From: Streptomyces cyaneochromogenes
GTDB lineage: Bacteria; Actinomycetota; Actinomycetes; Streptomycetales; Streptomycetaceae
Assembly (NCBI RefSeq): GCF_003963535.1
Contig: NZ_CP034539.1
Span: 7,502,001-7,566,000, forward strand
DNA: 64,000 bases
Reading direction: 5' to 3'
The notes beneath the pieces were generated by a model, which worked only from the letters and a program-made list of their open reading frames with translations, had not been told where the DNA came from and searched no databases. Shown here piece by piece: positions 51,513-58,401 of this stretch; the first letter of the stretch is position 1, and every line of letters begins with the position of its first letter. A program made the translations under genes and the position numbers.

Positions 51513-52766
51513 ATGGCAGCGACTCCCGCGCCTCCCCAGGCGCCCCCCAAGCCCACCTGGGCCCCCCGGAGGGTGGAGCCCCCCTTCCCGTGGCTGCGCC
51601 CCACCATCCGGATAAGGCTCACGCTGCTGTACGGCGGCATGTTCCTGATCGCCGGCATCCTGCTGCTGTCGATCATCTATCTGCTGGCCGCGCAGGCCAT
51701 CAGTACGGGCAACCAGCCGCCGTTCAAGATCGTGGGCGCCACTGACGAGATCAAGGTCGCCAGCGCCGACTGTCCCGCGGTCAACAACGCCACGGGCCTG
51801 ACGCTGACCCAGTTCAACTCCGCGATCAGCGCCTGCATCGACCACCAGCGCCAGGTCGCCCTGGACGATCTCCTCAGCCGCTCGCTGCTGGCCCTGCTCG
51901 GCCTCGCCGTCATCGCCTTCGCCTTCGGGTACGCCATGGCCGGCCGTGTCCTGTCGCCGCTCGGCCGGATCACCCGTACCGCGCGCGCCGTGGCCGGCTC
52001 GGACCTGTCCCGTCGTATCGAGCTGGACGGACCGGACGACGAGCTGAAGGAGCTGGCCGACACCTTCGACGAGATGCTGGAGCGGCTGCAGCGGGCCTTC
52101 ACCGCCCAGCAGCGCTTCGTCGGCAACGCCTCGCACGAACTGCGCACCCCGCTCGCGATCAACCGCACGCTCCTCGAAGTGCATCTGTCCGATCCGAACG
52201 CGCCGGTGGAGCTCCAGCAGCTCGGCAAGACGCTGCTGGCCACCAACGAGCGCAGCGAGCAGCTCGTGGAGGGCCTGCTGCTGCTCGCCCGCAGCGACAA
52301 CCAGATCGTGGAGCGCAAACCGGTGGACCTCGCGGAGGTGGCCGAGCAGGCCGTCGACCAGGTGCACGCGGAAGCGGAGTCCAAGGGCGTGGTGATCCGC
52401 GGCGAACAGAAGCCCGCGGTCGTCCAGGGCAACGGTGTGCTGCTGGAGCGCATCGCGCTGAACCTGGTGCAGAACGCCGTCCGGTACAACGTCCCGGAGG
52501 GCGGCTGGGTCGAGGTCACCACCGAGGTCCAGCACGGACATGCGGTCCTGGTCGTCACGAACACCGGGCCGGTGGTGCCGGCCTACGAGATCGACAACCT
52601 CTTCGAGCCGTTCAGGCGCCTGCGCACCGAGCGCACGGGCAGTGACAAGGGTGTGGGCCTCGGGCTGTCCATCGTGCGGTCCGTGGCGCGGGCGCACGGC
52701 GGGCACATCGCGGCGCAGCCGCGAGAGGGAGGAGGACTCGTGATGCGAGTCACCCTGCCGATCTGA
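51513..52766 (+). CDS. cutS: Sensor histidine kinase CutS
   Basis: 417 residues from ATG 51513; the ribosome-binding site is weak, consistent with coupling to cutR six bases away. Membrane helices at about 35-60 and 122-145 enclose a short extracytoplasmic loop with two cysteines, C87 (ADCPAV) and C108 (SACIDH), proposed redox sensors in CutS. HAMP domain, H208 in NASHELRTPLA, and an ATPase domain (NLVQNAVRYN, GVGLGLSIVRSVARAHGG) follow. The Pro-rich first 25 residues are cytoplasmic. Confidence 0.93.
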   Translation: MAATPAPPQAPPKPTWAPRRVEPPFPWLRPTIRIRLTLLYGGMFLIAGILLLSIIYLLAAQAISTGNQPPFKIVGATDEIKVASADCPAVNNATGLTLTQFNSAISACIDHQRQVALDDLLSRSLLALLGLAVIAFAFGYAMAGRVLSPLGRITRTARAVAGSDLSRRIELDGPDDELKELADTFDEMLERLQRAFTAQQRFVGNASHELRTPLAINRTLLEVHLSDPNAPVELQQLGKTLLATNERSEQLVEGLLLLARSDNQIVERKPVDLAEVAEQAVDQVHAEAESKGVVIRGEQKPAVVQGNGVLLERIALNLVQNAVRYNVPEGGWVEVTTEVQHGHAVLVVTNTGPVVPAYEIDNLFEPFRRLRTERTGSDKGVGLGLSIVRSVARAHGGHIAAQPREGGGLVMRVTLPI

Positions 52767-53171
52767 GACCATGTGCGCCGACACTTTGCCGCTACGCGGG
52801 GATGTTCGCTTTGCGCGGAATTTTCTGGGCACTCGTCGAGCAGTCTCGTGTGTGATCGATCACAAGGGCGAATTTCCGGCCATCTACTCTCCGTGATCAT
52901 GTGGCCAGTCGGAAAGCCGGGAAAATCCGGGTTTTCAGGGGTCTTGATCACGGGAAGTACACGGTGAGACGCCTTTGAACTGCGGCATTAGGACCGTGTA
53001 CGGTCCCGTTCGCCATCCAAGCCGATCACTCTTGAGGAGTCCGGTTGGGTGTCGATTGAGTAACAGACCTTGATGTGAGGCAAAATCTCCGCCTCGGGTC
53101 GGGCACAAGTCCGGCCTCTCACGCGTTACGTGCGCTGGAGACACCGCAGACACCCAGAGGGGGAGAGCGAC
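52767..53171. other. Intergenic region with nested dyads upstream of DUF4193
   Basis: 405 bases without a gene. GTACACGGT (52957-52965) and ACCGTGTAC (52993-53001) are perfect inverted copies 27 bases apart. Overlapping the second is the palindrome GGACCG-TGTA-CGGTCC (52991-53006). They may be operator half-sites or the cutRS terminator. The DUF4193 promoter is not clear. Confidence 0.55.
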
Positions 53172-53468
53172 ATGGCAACGGATTACGACACCCCACGCAA
53201 GACCGACGACGACGTCGACTCGGACAGCCTTGAAGAGCTGAAGGCCAGGCGGAACGACAAGTCGACGTCCGCTGTGGACGTCGACGAGTTCGAGGCCGCG
53301 GAGGGCCTGGAGCTGCCCGGCGCCGACCTCTCCAATGAGGAGCTGGCGGTTCGGGTCCTGCCCAAGCAGCAGGACGAGTTCACCTGCATGAGCTGCTTCC
53401 TGGTGCACCACCGCAGCCAGCTGGCCCGGGAGAAGAACGGCCAGCCGATCTGCCGCGACTGCGACTGA
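53172..53468 (+). CDS. DUF4193 family small protein
   Basis: 98 residues from ATG 53172, with GGGGGAGAG upstream. Acidic N-terminus; C-terminal zinc-ribbon-like CMSC and CRDC pairs (near residues 74-77 and 94-97) around VHHRSQLAREKNGQPI. This actinobacterial family is very highly conserved but uncharacterised; association with RNA polymerase or other nucleic-acid machinery is plausible from the acidic-plus-zinc layout only. Thirteen bases separate it from the next gene. Confidence 0.88.
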   Translation: MATDYDTPRKTDDDVDSDSLEELKARRNDKSTSAVDVDEFEAAEGLELPGADLSNEELAVRVLPKQQDEFTCMSCFLVHHRSQLAREKNGQPICRDCD

Positions 53469-53481
53469 GGTCGGGTCGGGC

Positions 53482-54399
53482 ATGACTGGCTCGACCCCTC
53501 CTCGGAAGCGCCGCTTCCTGTCGCGGGGAGCGGACCCAGGGCCGTCCGACGGCCCGCGTGACGACGAGCGGGGCTCACCCGGTGCGGGAGCCTCGCTCGA
53601 ACCGGCGCCCGGCCGGGCCGACGTTGCGGCGCAGTCGGCGGTTCGCGCGCCTGTGGCCGGACGCAGGGTCGCGGTCATCCGGGAGAGGGCCCGGGAAGGC
53701 GTCCGTAAGGGCGGCAGCCGCGCGAAAGCGGGGCTCGGGTACCTCGCCGACCGGATCATCGAGAACGCCCCGCGGATCCCCGTACGGGACCTCGCGACGC
53801 TTCGCCGGCAGTTCCCGGGCCTCGGACCCGAGCAACTCGCGGACAAGCTCGTGGCCGGCGCGGCGAACGCGAGCTCGACGGTCGGCGCGGGAGTCGGCGC
53901 GGCGGCGATGCTGCCGGTGCCGCCCGCGATGCCCACGGAGCTGGCCGCTGAGATCACCGGTGTGGCGGCGATCGAGCTGAAGCTGATCGCCGAACTGCAC
54001 GAGGTGTACGGCGTACGCCCGCCCGGCAATCTCAAGGCCCGCAGCACCGCGTACCTGACCTCGTGGTCCGAGGAGCGCGGCATCGACCCGATGAAGCCGG
54101 CGACGGTCAACGCCGCGCTCGGCGTGCAGATGAAGCGGGAGCTGCGTCAGCAGATCATGAAGCGGATGGTCCGCAACCTGCCGAACCTGATGCCCTTCCT
54201 GGTGGGCGCCGCCGTGGGTGCGGTCATGAACCGCCGGGACACCAAGAAGCTCGCCGCGCGGATCCGCGCGGACCTGCGCAAGGTCCAGGTGGCGTGGGAG
54301 GAACTGCCGCAACTGCCCCCGCTGGAGCGCCCCGAACGGCCGCTGGACATGGGGGAGATCATGCGGCCGCGCAGGCGCCGGAAACTCGGGGGCGGCTGA
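53482..54399 (+). CDS. Conserved hypothetical protein, weakly EcsC-like
   Basis: 305 residues. First 75 residues are disordered and basic/Pro-rich. A central region (LADKLVAGAANASSTVGAGVGAA, then PTELAAEITGVAAIELKLIAELHEVYG) resembles the EcsC family of peripheral membrane proteins, with a Gly/Ala-rich hydrophobic segment near residue 140 and another near 240 (FLVGAAVGAVM). The C-terminus is basic (RPRRRRKLGGG). Function unknown. Probably co-transcribed with the DUF4193 gene. Confidence 0.7.
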   Translation: MTGSTPPRKRRFLSRGADPGPSDGPRDDERGSPGAGASLEPAPGRADVAAQSAVRAPVAGRRVAVIRERAREGVRKGGSRAKAGLGYLADRIIENAPRIPVRDLATLRRQFPGLGPEQLADKLVAGAANASSTVGAGVGAAAMLPVPPAMPTELAAEITGVAAIELKLIAELHEVYGVRPPGNLKARSTAYLTSWSEERGIDPMKPATVNAALGVQMKRELRQQIMKRMVRNLPNLMPFLVGAAVGAVMNRRDTKKLAARIRADLRKVQVAWEELPQLPPLERPERPLDMGEIMRPRRRRKLGGG

Positions 54400-54427
54400 G
54401 CCCGCGGCCGAGTCCCGCGAAGTTTTT

Positions 54428-54457
54428 GCTCCGGTCACACCAAGTCTTGACCGGAGC
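54428..54457. terminator. Bidirectional terminator, EcsC-like and DUF3093 genes
   Basis: Perfect 10-bp stem GCTCCGGTCA (54428-54437) with TGACCGGAGC (54448-54457), 10-base loop, between convergent genes. Confidence 0.82.
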
Positions 54458-54479
54458 GGTGACGGCCCGTTCGGGTGTG

Positions 54480-54941
54480 CTAGGCCGAGGCCTTGGCCGC
54501 CTTGATCGCCTCTGCCAGGCGCTCCGGCTCGCGGGTCGACAGATACAGGTACGGGGTCGGGTCCTCGGGGTCCGTGACCTCCACCCGCAGGGCCCTGGGG
54601 ATGTACGCGCGCAGCAGCAGGAAGGCCCGGGTGTCGGCCTTGTACGTCCGCCAGGCGCGGGCCTCCTCCGGGTCCAGGACATGCGCCTCACCCAGCGCCC
54701 GCAGCGGGATCTTCGCCTCGCCCGCGATCAGCGAGTCGCCCACCACACGGATGCGGACCGAGCCGTACGAACTGGCCATGACGGCCGCCGCGGCGGTGCC
54801 GCCGACCAGGCCCACGAGCAGGGGCAGCGTGCCGAACGGCAGGAGGATCAGGGCCAGGGAGAGCCCGACCAGGAAAGAGACCAGCCACCACGAGCGCGGG
54901 GCCGTGAGGCGTTCTTCGTAGGGGGCGGCGGAGAGCTGCAT
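54480..54941 (-). CDS. DUF3093 family membrane protein
   Basis: 153 residues. Two adjacent membrane helices (about 17-55, SWWLVSFLVGLSLALILLPF and LLVGLVGGTAAAAVMASS) followed by a cytoplasmic beta-rich domain (RIRVVGDSLIAGEAKIPLRALG, and YLYLSTREPERLAEAI). This is the standard DUF3093 layout in actinobacteria; function unknown. It is divergent from the thioesterase gene, with 112 bases between starts. CAAGCT seven bases before its ATG could make it leaderless. Confidence 0.88.
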   Translation of the reverse strand: MQLSAAPYEERLTAPRSWWLVSFLVGLSLALILLPFGTLPLLVGLVGGTAAAAVMASSYGSVRIRVVGDSLIAGEAKIPLRALGEAHVLDPEEARAWRTYKADTRAFLLLRAYIPRALRVEVTDPEDPTPYLYLSTREPERLAEAIKAAKASA

Positions 54942-55039
54942 GGAGCCAAGCTTGGCACGGTGTCCGGTTACGTCCGGAGTCAGGGGGCCCGGCGCGAAGC
55001 GCCGTCAGGCAGGGCGGCGGTGGGAGACGGGCGGGCGGG

Positions 55040-55045
55040 TAAGGT
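55040..55045 (+). promoter_or_regulatory. -10 element for the thioesterase-dut operon
   Basis: TAAGGT, eight bases before GTG 55054. Leaderless start is likely, though AAGGT might serve as a ribosome-binding site. Confidence 0.45.
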
Positions 55046-55053
55046 CTGCGGCT

Positions 55054-55638
55054 GTGAGAGGTACTTCCGCAGCTCTTAAGCCGCCGGCCGACGCCGTGAA
55101 ACCCGTGCGGCACCCGGATGCTCCCGCGCCCGGTGAGCTTCTCGGCGCGCACTACGGCGAGTGTTTCGGCTGTGGCGGCGAGCAGCCCCACGGGCTGCAT
55201 CTGGAGTCGCGGGCGGGGGACGGCGTCAGCATCATCGCCGAGTTCACCGTGCAGCCCGCCCACCAGGGAGCGCCCGGGCTCGCGCACGGCGGTGTGCTCG
55301 CGACCGCCCTTGACGAGACTCTCGGCTCGCTCAACTGGCTGCTGCGGACCATCGCCGTGACCGGGCGGCTGGAGACCGATTTCGTCCGGCCGGTTCCGGT
55401 GGGCACGGTGCTGTATCTGGAGGCCGAGGTGACGGCGGTGGCGGGGCGCAAGATCTACTCCTGCGCCACCGGACGGATCGGCGGCCCCGACGGGCCCGTG
55501 GCCGTGCGCGCCGATGCCCTCTTCATCGAGGTGAAGGTCGATCACTTCATCGACAACGGCCGCCCGGAGGAGATCCGGGCCGCCATGGACGACCCGGACC
55601 AGGTCCGGCGTGCCCGTGCCTTCGAGGTGAACCCGTGA
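55054..55638 (+). CDS. PaaI-type hotdog-fold thioesterase
   Basis: 194 residues from GTG 55054. CFGCGGEQPHGLHLES near residue 44 is a motif of one PaaI subgroup; the hotdog core has GLAHGGVLATALDETLG with the catalytic-type Asp, and ETDFVRPVPVGTVLYLEAEV. It should hydrolyse an acyl-CoA thioester in the cytoplasm; substrate unknown. Its stop overlaps the dut start (GTGA), an odd pairing of acyl-CoA and nucleotide metabolism that is probably just operon placement. Confidence 0.87.
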   Translation: MRGTSAALKPPADAVKPVRHPDAPAPGELLGAHYGECFGCGGEQPHGLHLESRAGDGVSIIAEFTVQPAHQGAPGLAHGGVLATALDETLGSLNWLLRTIAVTGRLETDFVRPVPVGTVLYLEAEVTAVAGRKIYSCATGRIGGPDGPVAVRADALFIEVKVDHFIDNGRPEEIRAAMDDPDQVRRARAFEVNP

Positions 55639-56186
55639 GCCGTGCCCCCCTGAACGTGGCGATCCGGCGCGTCGACCCCGACGTACCGCTTCCGACGTAC
55701 GCGCATCCCGGTGACGCCGGAGCCGATCTGCGCACCACCGAGAGCCGCGAACTCAAGCCGGGTGAGCGGGCCGTACTGCCCACCGGGGTGTCGATCGCCC
55801 TCCCGGAGGGGTACGCGGCCTTCGTGCACCCGCGCTCGGGTCTCGCCGCCCGCCTCGGTGTCGCTCTCGTGAATGCCCCGGGGACGGTTGATGCCGGGTA
55901 CCGTGGGGAGATCAAGGTGATCGTGGTGAATCTCGACCCGCATGAGACCGTGCGGTTCGAGCGCTTCGACCGGATCGCCCAACTGGTCGTCCAGCAGGTC
56001 GAGAGGGTCCGCTTCCAGGAGGTCGCGGAGCTTCCCGATTCGGCACGGGCCGAAGGGGGCTTCGGGTCCACCGGGGGCCATGCCGCGGTGGGCGGCACAA
56101 GCAGCACAAGCGGTCAGGCCGCCGACGGCGGCCGGGCGGGTGGGAATCGATACGCTTCGGTCGTATCCGACCGGGAAGGACAGTGA
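55635..56186 (+). CDS. dut: Deoxyuridine 5-prime-triphosphate nucleotidohydrolase (dUTPase)
   Basis: 183 residues from GTG 55635. All five trimeric dUTPase motifs occur in order: AGADLR, PRSGLAAR, NAPGTVDAGYRGEI (catalytic Asp in the DAGYRGE turn), RIAQLVVQ and GGFGSTG (flexible C-terminal P-loop-like). It converts dUTP to dUMP, keeping uracil out of DNA and feeding dTMP synthesis. About 35 extra residues after motif five are Gly/Ala/Ser-rich, longer than most bacterial enzymes. Confidence 0.96.
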   Translation: MSRAPLNVAIRRVDPDVPLPTYAHPGDAGADLRTTESRELKPGERAVLPTGVSIALPEGYAAFVHPRSGLAARLGVALVNAPGTVDAGYRGEIKVIVVNLDPHETVRFERFDRIAQLVVQQVERVRFQEVAELPDSARAEGGFGSTGGHAAVGGTSSTSGQAADGGRAGGNRYASVVSDREGQ

Positions 56187-56187
56187 C

Positions 56188-56946
56188 GTGTTCGGACGTC
56201 GCAAGAAGAAGGGTGCCGCCGAGGACGCGGCCGGCGAGCCCGAGCAGGTCGTCGACATCGACACTGAGGCGGACGACGACGGCACGCGCGAGCGCGTTCG
56301 GCTCGAGCCGGAACCGCGGCCCGACGGGCCCTGGGACAGCACCGAGGTCCGTGAGCCCGGCGAGGGCCGGGTGGACCTGGGCGGCCTGCTCGTGCCGGGC
56401 GTCGACGGCATGGAACTGCGCGTGGAGGTGGCGGGCGACGCGATCGTCGCGGCGACCGTCGTGCTGCGCGACAGCGCCATCCAGCTGCAGGCCTTCGCGG
56501 CACCCAAGCGCGAGGGCATCTGGGGCGAGGTACGCGAGGAGATCGGCTCCGGCATCACCCAGCAGGGTGGCATCATCGACGAGGTCGAGGGGCCGCTGGG
56601 CTGGGAGCTGCGGGCCCAGGTGCCGGTACAGCTGCCGGACGGCACGGGTGGTTTCCAGGTCGTGCGGTTCGTCGGTGTGGACGGTCCCCGCTGGTTCCTG
56701 CGCGGTGTGATCTCGGGCCAGGGCGCGGTGCAGCCGCAGGCGGCCGGTCTGCTCGAGCAGATCTTCCGGGACACGGTCGTGGTCCGCGGCGAGGGTCCGA
56801 TGGCCCCCCGTGACCCGATCGTCCTGCAGTTGCCGAACGACGCCCAGATGGTTCCCGAGGGTGTCCAGCAGGAGGAGGCGGGTTCGCGCTTCTCCGGCGG
56901 CATGGGCCAGCTCCAGCGCGGTCCGGAGATCACCGAGGTGCGCTGA
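56188..56946 (+). CDS. DUF3710 family protein
   Basis: 252 residues from GTG 56188 (GGGAAGGACA upstream), one base after the dut stop. Starts MFGRRKKKG, then an acidic disordered segment (about 10-55). The conserved domain contains LQAFAAPKREGIWGEVREEI and WFLRGVISGQGAV. No membrane helix or catalytic signature. DUF3710 genes stay next to dut across actinobacteria, so a linked role in nucleotide or genome maintenance is possible. A hairpin with a T run ends the operon. Confidence 0.88.
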   Translation: MFGRRKKKGAAEDAAGEPEQVVDIDTEADDDGTRERVRLEPEPRPDGPWDSTEVREPGEGRVDLGGLLVPGVDGMELRVEVAGDAIVAATVVLRDSAIQLQAFAAPKREGIWGEVREEIGSGITQQGGIIDEVEGPLGWELRAQVPVQLPDGTGGFQVVRFVGVDGPRWFLRGVISGQGAVQPQAAGLLEQIFRDTVVVRGEGPMAPRDPIVLQLPNDAQMVPEGVQQEEAGSRFSGGMGQLQRGPEITEVR

Positions 56947-56963
56947 GCTTCGTAGAGACAACC

Positions 56964-56991
56964 AGGGCCGTACCCCTCAGGGTGCGGCCCT
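56964..56991 (+). terminator. Terminator of the thioesterase-dut-DUF3710 operon
   Basis: AGGGCCGTACCC (56964-56975) pairs with GGGTGCGGCCCT (56980-56991, one G-T pair), loop CTCA, followed by TTTC. Confidence 0.88.
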
Positions 56992-57008
56992 TTCTCGTGC
57001 GTGAACCC

Positions 57009-57037
57009 TTGACGGTGCATTGGTCTGTACCTACCGT
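57009..57037 (+). promoter_or_regulatory. Promoter of the alginate-lyase-like gene with dre-like operator
   Basis: TTGACG (57009-57014), 17 bases, TACCGT (57032-57037). Inside the spacer and touching the -10 is TGGTCTGTACCT (57021-57032), 9 of 12 matches to the TGGTCTAGACCA box bound by the GntR repressor DasR at chitin and N-acetylglucosamine genes. Repression by a DasR-like protein is a suggestion, not shown. Confidence 0.55.
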
Positions 57038-57105
57038 CTCCGGCCAACGCGTCTGTTCATAAAGGCGCTTCGCGTTCACATACGAGAACGGAAGGCCCCC
57101 CACGT

Positions 57106-58272
57106 ATGCGCAGAACCGCACTCTTCGCGGCCGCGGCCGCCCTCGTCGCCGGTGTCCTCGCCTGGCCCGCCGGCGCCGCTCCCACCACCTTCGTCCACCC
57201 CGGAGTCACCGTCTCCAAGGGTCAGTTGGACTTCGCCCGCTCCCAGGTCAACGCCGGCGCCCAGCCCTGGAAGGGCGCCTTCGACCGGATGATGGCGGGC
57301 AAGTACGCCGATCTGAACCGCACCCCCAAGCCCCGCGCGGTCGTCGAGTGCGGCTCGTACTCGAACCCCAATTACGGCTGCACCGACGAGCGCGAGGACG
57401 CGATAGCCGCCTACACGCAGGCCCTGGCCTGGTATGTCACCCGCGACGAGCGGCACGCGAAGAAGGCCATCGAGCTGATGGACGCCTGGTCCGCTGTGAT
57501 CAGGGACCACACCAACAGCAACGCGCCCCTGCAGACGGGCTGGGCCGGCTCCTCCTGGCCCAAGGCAGCCGAGATCATCAAGTACACGTACACCGGGAGC
57601 TGGCCGAACTCCGGCCGGTTCGCCACCATGCTCCGCACCGTCTATCTCCCCGAGATCATCAACGGCTCGAACTCCAACGGCAACTGGGAGCTGTCGATGA
57701 TGGAGGCCGCCGTCGGCATCTCGGTCGTCCTGGAGGACAAGGCGTCGTACGACAAGGCCATGGCGAAGTTCCGCACCCGCACCGCCGCCTACGTCTACCT
57801 GTCCTCCGACGGTGACCTGCCGAAGACCGTGCCGAGCCAGAACCTCGACACCCGCGACAAGATCGTCAACTACTGGCAGGGGCAGTCCACCTTCGTCACC
57901 GGCCTCACCCAGGAGACCTGCCGCGACCTCACCCACACCGGATACGGCGTCTCCGCGATCTCGCACGTGGCGGAGACCAGCCGGATCCAGGGGCAGGACC
58001 TGTACGGCACCGACGTCGGCGAGCGGCTGCGGCACGCGCTCGGGTTCCAGGCCAAGTACGAACTCGGAACGGCCGTGCCCAGCTGGCTGTGCCGGGGCTC
58101 GCTGAAGCTCGGGTTCGGTCCGGTCACCGAGGTCGGGCACAACGCGCTGGCCAATCGGCTCGGCCATGGCATGACCAACACCGAGACGCTCACCGAGCGC
58201 AACCGCCCGTCCGGCAGCAACAACCTCTTCGTCGCCTGGGAGACCCTCACTCACGGCGACAACCCCGGCTGA
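57106..58272 (+). CDS. Secreted alginate lyase-family protein
   Basis: 388 residues from ATG 57106, GGAAGG upstream. Signal peptide to about residue 25 (WPAGAA-PTT). The alpha/alpha-toroid of the alginate lyase family (PF05426 type) is recognisable: YTQALAWYVTRDERHAKKAIELMDAW, GSNSNGNWELSMMEAAVGISVVLED, and a C-terminal helix region. The usual Asn-His active pair is represented by NGNW, so the substrate may differ from alginate. It acts outside the cell on an acidic or amino polysaccharide. The dre-like operator suggests a link to amino-sugar supply. Confidence 0.85.
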   Translation: MRRTALFAAAAALVAGVLAWPAGAAPTTFVHPGVTVSKGQLDFARSQVNAGAQPWKGAFDRMMAGKYADLNRTPKPRAVVECGSYSNPNYGCTDEREDAIAAYTQALAWYVTRDERHAKKAIELMDAWSAVIRDHTNSNAPLQTGWAGSSWPKAAEIIKYTYTGSWPNSGRFATMLRTVYLPEIINGSNSNGNWELSMMEAAVGISVVLEDKASYDKAMAKFRTRTAAYVYLSSDGDLPKTVPSQNLDTRDKIVNYWQGQSTFVTGLTQETCRDLTHTGYGVSAISHVAETSRIQGQDLYGTDVGERLRHALGFQAKYELGTAVPSWLCRGSLKLGFGPVTEVGHNALANRLGHGMTNTETLTERNRPSGSNNLFVAWETLTHGDNPG

Positions 58273-58401
58273 GTCGGGGCACGGCGGCGGTGGGAGCGTC
58301 AGAGTTCCGTCAAAGACGGTCCCGCCGCCGTACCCGGTCCTCTTTGTCGCGATTATTGGCCGTAAGGTCGACGCTGCGTAGGCAGTAGGGGCCGGAACAC
58401 A

